Assembly (NCBI RefSeq): GCF_001864835.1
Contig: NZ_MJGI01000003.1
Coordinates: forward strand, 100,951-164,950
Direction: 5' to 3'
Source of the DNA: Curtobacterium sp. MCBA15_001
Lineage (GTDB): Bacteria > Actinomycetota > Actinomycetes > Actinomycetales > Microbacteriaceae
Length of the DNA: 64,000 nt
Below the pieces are notes generated by a model. It was not told where the DNA came from. It worked only from the letters and a program-made list of their open reading frames with translations, and made no database searches. The translations under genes and the position numbers were made by a program. Below, in pieces: positions 27,879-35,170 of this stretch (its first letter is position 1; every line of letters begins with the position of its first letter).

Positions 27879-28474
27879 GACGTCACCCCCATCTCGTCGC
27901 GCAGACGGATCATCCCGTCACGGAGACGGGTCTTCACGGTGCCGATCGGCACCCCGAGCATCTCGGCCATCTCGCTGTGCGAGTAGCCGCCGTAGTAGGA
28001 CATCTGGACTGCCTGGCGTTGGAACTCGGTCAGACGACCGAGCGCACGGCTGACCCGCTCGTGTTCGATGCGGATCTCGACGGACTCGGACACCTGGTCG
28101 AACCCGGACTCGAAGTCGCGGATGCCGATCCTGGTGTCGCGGTCACGGGAGGCCTGTGCGGCACGGACCCGGTCGACCGCTCGGCGGTGGGCCATCGTGA
28201 GGACCCAGCTCGCCGCGCTGCCGCGGGCGGTGTCGAACTTCGCGGCCTGCTGCCAGACCTCGAGGAAGACCTCTTGGGTGACCTCTTCGGACTGGGCCCG
28301 GTCCTTGAGCAGCCTCGTGATGAGGCCGAGCACACGGCCGGAGAGCTCGTCGTAGAGGTCGGAGAAAGCCTGTTGGTCGCCCTGGGCGACCCGGAGGAGG
28401 AGGGAGTCGGCAGACACCGGTGCCGGCTCGGTCGAGCTCCAGCTGTCGGTGTCGCGTTCCACGATCGCAAGCAT
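27875..28474 (-). CDS. sigK: ECF sigma factor SigK
   Basis: A 199-residue group IV sigma factor. Region 2 includes DLYDELSGRVLGLITRLL and VFLEVWQQAAKFD. Region 4 carries the HTH YSHSEMAEMLGVPIGTVKTRLRDG. ATG 28474 is preceded by AAGGAGG. The coupled rskA gene identifies it as SigK. A 5' leader with an inverted repeat (28509-28543) precedes it. Its regulon is unknown here; in mycobacteria it controls secreted antigens. Confidence 0.92.
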   Translation of the reverse strand: MLAIVERDTDSWSSTEPAPVSADSLLLRVAQGDQQAFSDLYDELSGRVLGLITRLLKDRAQSEEVTQEVFLEVWQQAAKFDTARGSAASWVLTMAHRRAVDRVRAAQASRDRDTRIGIRDFESGFDQVSESVEIRIEHERVSRALGRLTEFQRQAVQMSYYGGYSHSEMAEMLGVPIGTVKTRLRDGMIRLRDEMGVTS

Positions 28475-28508
28475 TGCAGGTTTTCCTCCTTCCGGTTCTC
28501 GGGTGACC

Positions 28509-28543
28509 CGACCAACCCCCGGCGATTCGCCGTGTGTTGGTCG
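28509..28543 (-). promoter_or_regulatory. Leader hairpin upstream of sigK
   Basis: CGACCAAC and GTTGGTCG (8 bp) enclose a second palindrome, GGCGATTCGCC. It lies about 35 nt before the sigK start and would form in its 5' leader. Confidence 0.45.
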
Positions 28544-28632
28544 AGAGCGGTTGGGACGAGGGTCCCTGCGCGGCCCGCAGGGAATTACTCCGGCCGGGTG
28601 AGCCGGGTCGGGTCGCACAGGGTGACCCTCGC

Positions 28633-28662
28633 CGTGTGACGACCCATGGGTTCCGTCACACG
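28633..28662. promoter_or_regulatory. 30-bp inverted repeat, CGTGTGACG arms
   Basis: CGTGTGACG (28633-28641) and CGTCACACG (28654-28662) are exact complements 12 bp apart, centred on ACCCATGGGT. The symmetry and spacing suit a dimeric repressor site near the sigK promoter; the protein is unknown. Confidence 0.45.
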
Positions 28663-28830
28663 CTGATGATTCGGCACCCTCGCCCAGTCGGATTGCCCGG
28701 GGTGCTCAGGTGCGGTTTCCCGCACGTCGCGTCGTCCGTCCGGCGATGGTCGGCGGGCTGGCCGCGGCACGCCCGGCGCTGGTGGTGTCCACCGAGAGTG
28801 AACACGGGAGCGCGCTCGGCATCGATCTCG

Positions 28831-28924
28831 TAGACTCGACGTCGCCGGGCCGCAGCAAGCCCCGGGCTCCAAAATTCGCCGCTTCGAGCGGCCTCGCGCC
28901 GAGAGGCGCTTCTGCGGCCCGGCG
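28831..28924 (+). ncRNA. Candidate structured small RNA with its own -10
   Basis: TAGACT at 28831-28836 is followed, at the expected start point, by GCCGGGCCGCAG (28844-28855). This pairs exactly with 28912-28923. Inside lie the hairpins AGCC-CCG-GGCT and GCCGC-TTCGA-GCGGC, and a partly competing CCTC/GAGG stem. There is no open reading frame and no U-tract. It does not fit tRNA or 6S RNA. It could also be only a processed leader or a chance GC-rich fold. Confidence 0.35.
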
Positions 28925-29017
28925 CTTCTGTACCCGGATGCGGTCCGTCGTTCTGCGTCTTCCGTCGTTCTGGAGGCTCGGTTCGGGTCCGTCGCTCGGG
29001 TCCGGTCCGTCGCTGGC

Positions 29018-29084
29018 TCAGTCCGGACTGTCGGCGTGTCGCTTGGTCAGTCCGGACTGTCGGCGTGTCGCTTGGTCAGTCCAG
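29018..29084 (+). repeat. 29-bp tandem duplication plus partial third copy
   Basis: The unit starting TCAGTCCGGACTGTCGGCGT occurs at 29018-29046 and 29047-29075. A third, partial copy begins at 29076, where its first TCA is the stop codon of the next minus-strand gene. Confidence 0.85.
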
Positions 29085-29705
29085 GGCGTCGCGGCGCCAC
29101 AGCGCGGCCGCCGCCGACAGGTCCTCCGCCAGCTCGGCCAGACGGAACGCCCGCACGGTGAGGACGCTCGCGCGCTCCTCGGCGGTCAGGTCGGAGTCGT
29201 CCGCCACGCTCGACGCTCCCGCAGCGGCCAGCCGGCAGAACGCAGCACCGCGGTCGAGCGCCACCGCGAAGTCGCCCGTGTACAACCCGTGCAGGATGCT
29301 GTCCGCGAGCGAGAGGATCTCGGCTGGACCGGTCGGCTGCTCGGCGCCGGCGACGGCCTGGTCGATCGTGCCGATGCGCTCCGTGCCGCGGGTGAAGAAG
29401 AACGCGATCTCGTCCGGGTTCTGCCGGATCACGGTGCGCATCAGGTAGATCCGCCACAGGGCTCCCGGCAGGGTGTGTGGCCCCACGCGGGCCCAGAGCT
29501 CCGCGACGGCCTCGATGCCGTGCACGTCCGTGTACGTCACCAGCCGCTCGACGACCTGCGGGTCGGGGCCCTGCCGGACACGGTGGAGCAGCGCGTTCGC
29601 GGTCTCGTGCGCGACGCGGTTCACCAGCGCCGGGTCCTCGCCGCCCTGCAGCGCGGCGAACTCGGCGTCGGTGAAGTGGACGGGACGGTGGTGATCGCGA
29701 GGCAC
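29076..29705 (-). CDS. Conserved actinobacterial protein of unknown function
   Basis: GTG 29705 gives 209 residues; TACACT lies 12 nt upstream. The protein is largely helical, with conserved-looking stretches ALVNRVAHETANALLHRV, LPGALWRIYLMRTVIRQNPDE and GDFAVALDRGAAFCRLA. Homologues in Microbacteriaceae are often labelled RNA polymerase subunit beta in databases (from memory); no RNA polymerase motif is visible here, so that label should not be used. It is divergent from the tRNA-Lys gene. Its last codon lies at the edge of a 29-bp repeat. Confidence 0.65.
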   Translation of the reverse strand: MPRDHHRPVHFTDAEFAALQGGEDPALVNRVAHETANALLHRVRQGPDPQVVERLVTYTDVHGIEAVAELWARVGPHTLPGALWRIYLMRTVIRQNPDEIAFFFTRGTERIGTIDQAVAGAEQPTGPAEILSLADSILHGLYTGDFAVALDRGAAFCRLAAAGASSVADDSDLTAEERASVLTVRAFRLAELAEDLSAAAALWRRDALD

Positions 29706-29711
29706 CGCAGC

Positions 29712-29717
29712 AGTGTA
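29712..29717 (-). promoter_or_regulatory. -10 hexamer TACACT of the gene ending at 29076
   Basis: Minus-strand TACACT, GCTGCG, then GTG 29705: the same 12-nt offset. Confidence 0.5.
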
Positions 29718-29741
29718 GGCGTCCGATAGCCTTGCCGCAGA

Positions 29742-29814
29742 GGGCCTCTAGCTCAGTTGGTAGAGCACCGGACTTTTAATCCGAGGGTCGTGGGTTCGAG
29801 CCCCACGGGGCCCA
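29742..29814 (+). tRNA. tRNA-Lys (anticodon UUU)
   Basis: A 73-nt cloverleaf: acceptor GGGCCTC pairs with GGGGCCC (one G-U), D arm GCTC-AGTTGGTAGA-GAGC type, anticodon loop CTTTTAA with TTT at 29775-29777, T arm GTGGG-TTCGAGC-CCCAC, and discriminator A 29814. CCA is not encoded. It reads Lys AAA/AAG codons. Confidence 0.97.
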
Positions 29815-29829
29815 CTGGTACCGCCCACC

Positions 29830-29892
29830 GGACGGCGCGGAGCGGTCCGGACGGCGCGGAGCCCTCCGGACGCATGACGCCCGAAGGGCTCC
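29830..29892 (+). terminator. Repeat and weak hairpin after tRNA-Lys
   Basis: GGACGGCGCGGAGC occurs twice (from 29830 and 29848), followed by GGAGCCCT (29858) pairing with AGGGCTCC (29885-29892). It plausibly ends the tRNA transcript; the stem is only 8 bp. Confidence 0.4.
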
Positions 29893-29946
29893 TGGACTCA
29901 GCGACCGGTCGATCTCACTGGTGCACCGGAGCTGTCTGCCGGTCGA

Positions 29947-31560
29947 TCAACCGATGGACGGTCCCCCGACGGGGTACATGCCCAGGCGGGAGTCCGCGCC
30001 GAACCCGGTGGTGGCCGGTGCGCCCGACCACGTGTAGAGCGAGCCGGAATCCGCTTCGAACGCGACGGCCACGTTCGTGCCGACCGTCGTGATGCTCGGC
30101 ACCGTGCCGTCCTTCATGCCCAGCTTCGTGCTCGCGCCGAACCCGACGGTGTCCGGTTGTCCCGACCACGTGTAGAGGCCGCCGCCGCCGGATGCTCGGA
30201 ACGCCACGGCCGCGTTCGACCCGACCGTCGTCATCGACGGACTCGAACCGGGCCACATCCCGAGCTTGGTGCTGCTGCCGCCGCCGATCGTCGCCGGGGT
30301 TCCGCTCCAGGTCCACAGGTTGCCGCCACTGTTGAACGCGACTGCGGCCTTCGAACCGATCGCGGTGATCGCAGGACTGGTCCCTGCGGCCATCCCTTCG
30401 GTCGTCGACGTTGCACCTCCGGTCGTGCCCGGGTCGCCGGTCCAGGTCCAGAGCGCGCCGGTGTTCGCCTGGAACGCGACGACGGCCTTCGCCCCGACCA
30501 CGGTGATCGACGGGCTTGTCTTGTCCTTCATCCCGACGCGGGCAGGAGCGGCGAACCCGACCGTTCCCGGCGCTCCGACCCAGGTCCAGAGGCCTCCGTC
30601 CGTCGCTTGGAACGCCACGGCGTACTGCCCGTTCGGCATGCGGACGATCGACGGACTCGTGCCGGGGCGCACGCCGACCTTCGCGTCAGCACCGAACCCG
30701 AGCGTCCCTGCTCTGCCGGACCAGGTGTAGAGCGATCCGTTCGTGGAGTTGATCGCCACGGCCGATGTGTCGCCGAAGGTCCTGACTGCAGGGCTCGTGT
30801 TCGCTGCCACGCCGAGCTTCGTCCCCGTGCCGAACCCGAGCGTCCCGGGCGCGCCGGCCCAGGTCCACAGCTCCCCGGTGTTGGTGGCGAAGGCGACCGC
30901 AGGACTCGCGGCACCGCTGCCACCCGGCTCGTAGCTGCCGTCGTACTCGAAGTGCCAGGCCTCAGGGGAGGAGAAGGAATCGCCTCGAGGTTGCCAACCG
31001 AAGGCCGGGGCATTCGCGTTCATCCAGAGCTTCTGGACGCTGCCGGGCGTCTGGATCCCGCCGCCGAAGTCGCATGCCTGGCCCCACCCGTGCACCGAGG
31101 TCCCTGGCACAGCCGCAAGCGTCCCGCCGTTCTGGTACACGGCGTACAACGCCTTCTGGCGAGCGAGGTCCCGGTACGCCTCAGTGAGCGAGACAGCACT
31201 CCCGAACCGCGATTCGTACGCTCTGCTCACGGCGAAGAACGCCACCGCAGCGTCCGGACGCAGGTAGGGCTGACCGACCTGAGCCGGGACGGCCGTCATC
31301 GCCGAGAGCGGTATCTCACCGTTCGAGTAGCCACCCCAAGCGCCGGTGGCGGCGACTCGGCTCCGCCCGATCTGGGTCGGTCCGGCCTCGGGCATCGACT
31401 TGTCGAGGTCCTGCAGGTTCTTGGCTTCGGTCACAGCGAACGCCCTCGAGGGCATCGCTGCGGTCCCGACGGCCAGGGTCACCGCTGAAGCGATCAGCAT
31501 CCCCCGTCGCGACAGTCCTGCTCGAGACCTGTCGTCTGCTGCTTCCACGGATCGCTCCAT
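29947..31560 (-). CDS. Tat-exported M15 peptidase fused to seven-blade PLL-type propeller
   Basis: A 537-residue protein. A twin-arginine signal (LSRRGMLIASAVTLAVG, cleavage after AFA near 42) predicts export of a folded protein. Residues about 75-210 form a VanY/M15-type D-Ala-D-Ala carboxypeptidase with zinc ligands in SVHGWGQACDFGG and EAWHFEYDG. From about 220 to the end, seven repeats of about 45 residues share the pattern AVAF-x-GxLWTWxGxPGTxGFG and LGMxxGTSPS, as in PLL/tachylectin-like sugar-binding propellers. The final GPSIG could close the ring with blade one. It suggests wall peptide trimming targeted by glycan binding. No peptidoglycan genes flank it. Confidence 0.82.
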   Translation of the reverse strand: MERSVEAADDRSRAGLSRRGMLIASAVTLAVGTAAMPSRAFAVTEAKNLQDLDKSMPEAGPTQIGRSRVAATGAWGGYSNGEIPLSAMTAVPAQVGQPYLRPDAAVAFFAVSRAYESRFGSAVSLTEAYRDLARQKALYAVYQNGGTLAAVPGTSVHGWGQACDFGGGIQTPGSVQKLWMNANAPAFGWQPRGDSFSSPEAWHFEYDGSYEPGGSGAASPAVAFATNTGELWTWAGAPGTLGFGTGTKLGVAANTSPAVRTFGDTSAVAINSTNGSLYTWSGRAGTLGFGADAKVGVRPGTSPSIVRMPNGQYAVAFQATDGGLWTWVGAPGTVGFAAPARVGMKDKTSPSITVVGAKAVVAFQANTGALWTWTGDPGTTGGATSTTEGMAAGTSPAITAIGSKAAVAFNSGGNLWTWSGTPATIGGGSSTKLGMWPGSSPSMTTVGSNAAVAFRASGGGGLYTWSGQPDTVGFGASTKLGMKDGTVPSITTVGTNVAVAFEADSGSLYTWSGAPATTGFGADSRLGMYPVGGPSIG

Positions 31561-31866
31561 GTTGCCCCCCTCGTGTTCTCTTGTCGTGGAGTCCCCACGG
31601 GAGCAGTGTTGCCGTTCCGGACGGAGGACGCGATCGGTACTCCTGAGGACACGTTCCGTACCCCAGCACCCGGGGGGATGGCGCAGCGCGTGCAGTCGGA
31701 CTCACTGCGTCGGACGCATCGGGGTACGAGTCCTCCACAGGGAGCTCTGGGCGTTCGCACTGCACACCCCAGCTTGCGCACAGCGGCCTGGTGGGGTGGC
31801 GCCGATATCGTCGTTCCCGGATCGACCGAGGTCGTTCCGTCCACACCACGACGAACGGGGTACACC
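31561..31866. other. Intergenic region between divergent genes
   Basis: This 306-bp gap has lower GC stretches and should hold promoters for the M15 peptidase and the 109-residue protein. TATCGT at 31,805 is the only -10-like word on the plus strand. No long hairpin is present, unlike most gaps here. Confidence 0.4.
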
Positions 31867-32196
31867 GTGATCGAGCAGATCGACGCCACGCACACCAGCA
31901 GCACCAGCTCCACTGCTGGCGCGCGCCGCATCGTCGAGCTCGCCGCCGCGACCGGCACCACGATGAGCGACCAGCTGCTGTTGGACACGCTCCGCCGGAA
32001 CGCGCAGGTCACGACCCGGGCCATCCGTCGCGACTTCACCGAGGTCGCGACGGCCTCCAGCGTGCTGGGCTACGTGTGCCGGCAGCGCAAGCAGTTCATC
32101 GCACTCCGCGGCGACGACCCCGCCTGGGCGCGGGAGATCGGCCGGTACGACTCCGAGTCGCTCGCGGTCGAAGCGCTCCGGATGCGCCGCGGCTGA
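31867..32196 (+). CDS. Hypothetical protein, 109 residues
   Basis: GTG 31867 starts MIEQIDATHTSSTSSTAGA, a Ser/Thr-rich head, followed by an Arg-rich helical body (LLLDTLRRNAQVTTRAIRRDFTEVATASSVLGY) and VCRQRKQFIALRGDDPAW. The mean charge is positive and there is no signal peptide or membrane helix. I do not recognise a family. A longer in-frame extension upstream is possible but has no supporting ribosome site. A nucleic-acid-binding role is only a guess from its basic character. Confidence 0.5.
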   Translation: MIEQIDATHTSSTSSTAGARRIVELAAATGTTMSDQLLLDTLRRNAQVTTRAIRRDFTEVATASSVLGYVCRQRKQFIALRGDDPAWAREIGRYDSESLAVEALRMRRG

Positions 32197-32218
32197 CCGG
32201 GTCCGCGACTGACCGGGG

Positions 32219-33154
32219 CTAGGACCAGACCCGGCGGATGCCCCACGAACCGGTCCACGACGCGTCCGGCTCGAGCCACCGCAGCCCCTCGCCGGAGTTC
32301 AGCGCGTCGGCGGGTGCGGTCATCGGTTCGACGGCCACCGCCAGCCCCTTGCCGTCGCCCCGCGGGAACTCGCGCGAGGTGAACACCTGCACGTAGGGGA
32401 ACGACGCGTCCTGCCACAGCTGCACCCCGTCACCCTCGGGACCGTGCAGGGTCGTCCGGCGGATGCCCTCGGCGTCGGGTGCCACGTCCGTGTACGCCGT
32501 GTCGAGGTCGGAGTCCCCAGTACGCCGCCCCTGCCGCAGGTCGAGGTCGGTGCCCGCGACCGGCTGGGTGCCGTTCGGGATCTTCCGGTCGTCGACGGTG
32601 AACGCCGTGGCGGCGTCGAGCGTGACGACGAGGTCCTCGGCCGGGGTGTCGCCGGCACGCAGGTACGGGTGCGCGCCGACGGCGAAGGGCGCGCGGACGC
32701 CCGAGCGGTTGGTGATCGTGTGGGTCACGCGGATGCCGTCGTCGACGAGTTCGTGGTGCACGCGGGTCTCGAGCGTGAACGGCCAGCCGTGCTGCGGGTG
32801 GATCGTCGCCTGCTGCTCGACGCCGGACTCCGTCTGGGCGACCACCCGGTACGGCGAGAACCGCAGCAGCCCGTGCGAGGCGTTGCCGTACTTCGGCTCG
32901 GAGACGTCGAGCTGCTGCCGCGCGCCGTCGAGTTCCCAGGCACCACCGGCGACGCGGTTCGGCCAGGGAACGAGCACGATGCCGTTCGCACCGGCCGGGG
33001 CCTCGGATGCCGGGAACGGTTCCGTCAGGGCGAAGCCGGCGACGCTGAGCTGCCGGATGCCCGCCGCGACCTCGGTGACGACAGCCTCCACGACCCCGTC
33101 GGGTCCGGCGTGGCGGAGGTGGTACTGCCCTCCGGTCGGTGCTGCTGCGGTCAT
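32219..33154 (-). CDS. Aldose 1-epimerase family protein
   Basis: A 311-residue galactose-mutarotase-like enzyme. The family landmarks are present: VPWPNRVAGGAWELDG, NASHGLLRFSPYRV, APFAVGAHPYLRAGD with the catalytic-type His, and a C-terminal AVEPMTAPADALNSGEGLRWL. It converts alpha- and beta-aldoses; galactose is the likely substrate because galT and galK are adjacent. ATG 33154 overlaps the deoR stop as ATGA. Confidence 0.9.
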   Translation of the reverse strand: MTAAAPTGGQYHLRHAGPDGVVEAVVTEVAAGIRQLSVAGFALTEPFPASEAPAGANGIVLVPWPNRVAGGAWELDGARQQLDVSEPKYGNASHGLLRFSPYRVVAQTESGVEQQATIHPQHGWPFTLETRVHHELVDDGIRVTHTITNRSGVRAPFAVGAHPYLRAGDTPAEDLVVTLDAATAFTVDDRKIPNGTQPVAGTDLDLRQGRRTGDSDLDTAYTDVAPDAEGIRRTTLHGPEGDGVQLWQDASFPYVQVFTSREFPRGDGKGLAVAVEPMTAPADALNSGEGLRWLEPDASWTGSWGIRRVWS

Positions 33155-34008
33155 GCGCTGTGGTCCCTTCCCGATGCGGTGCCGTCTGGTTGCCCGTCGT
33201 CGGCCACGATGACCTCCACCCCGGCTGCGCGCACCTGCTCGACGAGTTCGGGCGGCGCTTCCGCGGTGACGACGACGTCGATGTCCGCGAGGCCGCGGAC
33301 GACCCCGACGTGGGCGCGCCCGGCCTTCGAGCCGTCCACCACCACGACGGTACGCCGAGCCGCGGCGGCGAGCATCCGCTTGGCCTGGGTCTCCGGCAGG
33401 TTCACGTTGGTCAGCCCGTGCTCGACGTCGAGGCCGGTGCCGCCGAGGAACACCACATCGGCGGCGATCATCGGCAGGACGGTGTCGTTGAAGGGTGCGA
33501 CGAGCGAGTGCTGGAGCGGACGCAGGGTGCCGCCGGTCACGATGACCGTGAACCGCGGCACCGCGCGCTCCAACGCCAGTGCCGTGGTCAGGGAGTTCGT
33601 CACGACCGTGACGTCGACGAGGTCCGCTCGGGCGACGAGCGCCTCTGCGACGGCAGCCGGTGTCGTGCCGACGTCGAGCAGGACGCACTCGCCGGAGCGG
33701 ACCAGGGCGGCCGCGGCGCGGCCGATGGCGGCCTTCGCTGCCTGGTGCTCGACGGCGGTCTCCTCGAGCGGGCGCTCGGTGGACCCCGCCCCGAGGCGGA
33801 CCGCGCCCCCGTGCACCCGCCGCAGCCGGGCCTCCCGGTCGAGCACCGCGAGGTCCTGCCGGACCGTCACCTCACTCGTGCCCAGGGCAGCGGCGAGCGC
33901 CGTGGTGCGCACCATGCCGGGGGCGCCCTCGACGATCCACACGATGCGGTCCTGGCGCAGCGGGGCAGGCATCGCGCCGGCCAGGAAGGAGCGGTCGTCG
34001 TCGGTCAC
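33151..34008 (-). CDS. DeoR/GlpR-family transcriptional regulator
   Basis: A 285-residue regulator. The N-terminal HTH (MVRTTALAAALGTSEVTVRQDLAVLDREARLRRVHGGA, in two parts) is followed by a sugar-phosphate-sensing DeoR_C domain (VLLDVGTTPAAVAEAL, VTNSLTTALAL, DVVFLGGTGLD). The GTG 34008 start faces galT across 64 bp that contain two TTTCGC words. It most likely controls the galactose genes in response to a phosphorylated sugar. GAAACT sits 12 nt upstream as a weak -10. Confidence 0.88.
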   Translation of the reverse strand: MTDDDRSFLAGAMPAPLRQDRIVWIVEGAPGMVRTTALAAALGTSEVTVRQDLAVLDREARLRRVHGGAVRLGAGSTERPLEETAVEHQAAKAAIGRAAAALVRSGECVLLDVGTTPAAVAEALVARADLVDVTVVTNSLTTALALERAVPRFTVIVTGGTLRPLQHSLVAPFNDTVLPMIAADVVFLGGTGLDVEHGLTNVNLPETQAKRMLAAAARRTVVVVDGSKAGRAHVGVVRGLADIDVVVTAEAPPELVEQVRAAGVEVIVADDGQPDGTASGRDHSA

Positions 34009-34060
34009 GGAACCAGTTTCGCCTGCTTCCGATCACTTTCGCAACGCTTCGTTCTCGGGC

Positions 34061-34066
34061 TAGGAT
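34061..34066 (+). promoter_or_regulatory. -10 hexamer TAGGAT of galTK
   Basis: TAGGAT starts 12 nt before GTG 34073. TTTCGC words at about 34,018 and 34,038 flank its -35 region and could bind the DeoR protein. Confidence 0.5.
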
Positions 34067-34072
34067 GACCTG

Positions 34073-35170
34073 GTGATCACGAAGCGCGCGACGAAGCTCG
34101 CGGACGGCCGCGACCTCATCTACTTCGACGATGCGGACTCGCAGCTGCCCGCCGAGCGTCGCATCGACGAACGGACCCTCGACCCGCGGCCCGTCACCGC
34201 CACCATGCGGCAGGACGTGCTGACCGGTGAGTGGGTCTCCATCGCGAGCAGCCGGCAGAACCGCGTGTTCCTGCCCCCGGCCGACCAGGACCCGCTCGCG
34301 CCGCAGTCCGCCGCGAACCCGTCCGAGATCCCCAGCGTCTACGACGTCGCCGTGTTCGAGAACCGGTCGCCCTCGTTCGGTCCGGCCCTGCAGGCGGACG
34401 ACGCTCCCGATTCCCTCGGCGCCCTGGCCGAGGTCGGTCTGAACCGGACGTTCCGCTCGGTCGGCCGGTGCGAGGTCGTGTGCTTCTCCCCCGAGACCGC
34501 CGGGTCCTTCGCGTCGATCTCCGAGTCGCGTGCCCGCACCGTCGTCGAGGCCTGGGCGGACCGCACCGCGGCGCTGTCGGCGATGCCGGGCATCCAGCAG
34601 GTGTTCCCGTTCGAGAACCGCGGCGAAGCGATCGGCGTCACGCTGCACCACCCGCACGGGCAGATCTACGCCTACCCCTACGTCACCCCGCGCACGCAGC
34701 GGCTCCTCGACTCGATCGAGCGCTTCGGCCCGGACCTGTTCGAGCAGCACCTGGCGAACGAGCGCGGCTCCGAGCGCGTGGTCCTGGCCGGTGAGCACTT
34801 CACCGCGTTCGTGCCCTTCGCCGCGCGGTGGCCGATCGAGATCCACATGCTGCCGCACCGCCACGTCCCCGACTTCGCCGGCCTGACCGATGCCGAGAAG
34901 GACGAGCTCGCGCACATGCACCTGCGCCTGACCCGCGGCCTCGACGCGCTGTACGGCGACCCCACGCCCTACATCGCTGCGTGGCACCAGGCCCCGGTGC
35001 ACACCGCTCGCGACACCGTGCGGCTGATGCTGCAGATCACGTCGCCGCGTCGGGCCGCCGACAAGTTGAAGTTCCTGGCCGGCAGTGAAGCCGCCATGGG
35101 TGCCTGGATCGGGGACCTGGTCCCGGAGAAGGCAGCCGAGTTCATCCGAGGAGGGATCGAGCGCGCATGA
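34073..35170 (+). CDS. galT: Galactose-1-phosphate uridylyltransferase
   Basis: A 365-residue Leloir enzyme that swaps UMP between UDP-glucose and galactose-1-phosphate. The N-terminal half has VTATMRQDVLTGEWVSIAS and zinc-site residues. The active-site HPH lies in LHHPHGQIYAYPYV (near residues 190-200), and the second domain has MLPHRHVPDFAGL and WHQAPVH. It starts at GTG 34073 (leaderless) and overlaps galK as ATGA. Confidence 0.95.
   Translation: MITKRATKLADGRDLIYFDDADSQLPAERRIDERTLDPRPVTATMRQDVLTGEWVSIASSRQNRVFLPPADQDPLAPQSAANPSEIPSVYDVAVFENRSPSFGPALQADDAPDSLGALAEVGLNRTFRSVGRCEVVCFSPETAGSFASISESRARTVVEAWADRTAALSAMPGIQQVFPFENRGEAIGVTLHHPHGQIYAYPYVTPRTQRLLDSIERFGPDLFEQHLANERGSERVVLAGEHFTAFVPFAARWPIEIHMLPHRHVPDFAGLTDAEKDELAHMHLRLTRGLDALYGDPTPYIAAWHQAPVHTARDTVRLMLQITSPRRAADKLKFLAGSEAAMGAWIGDLVPEKAAEFIRGGIERA

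Larger units (their letters stand above)
28475..29075. other. 600-bp intergenic region upstream of sigK
   Basis: No protein-coding frame is convincing. It holds a leader hairpin, a GTGTGACG palindrome, a promoter-headed structured RNA candidate (28831-28924) and a 29-bp tandem duplication; each is listed separately. Confidence 0.6.

Noticed and set aside
29076..29705. RNA polymerase beta subunit label
   Set aside because: The protein has 209 residues and none of the beta-subunit motifs; the label sometimes attached to homologues is unsupported.
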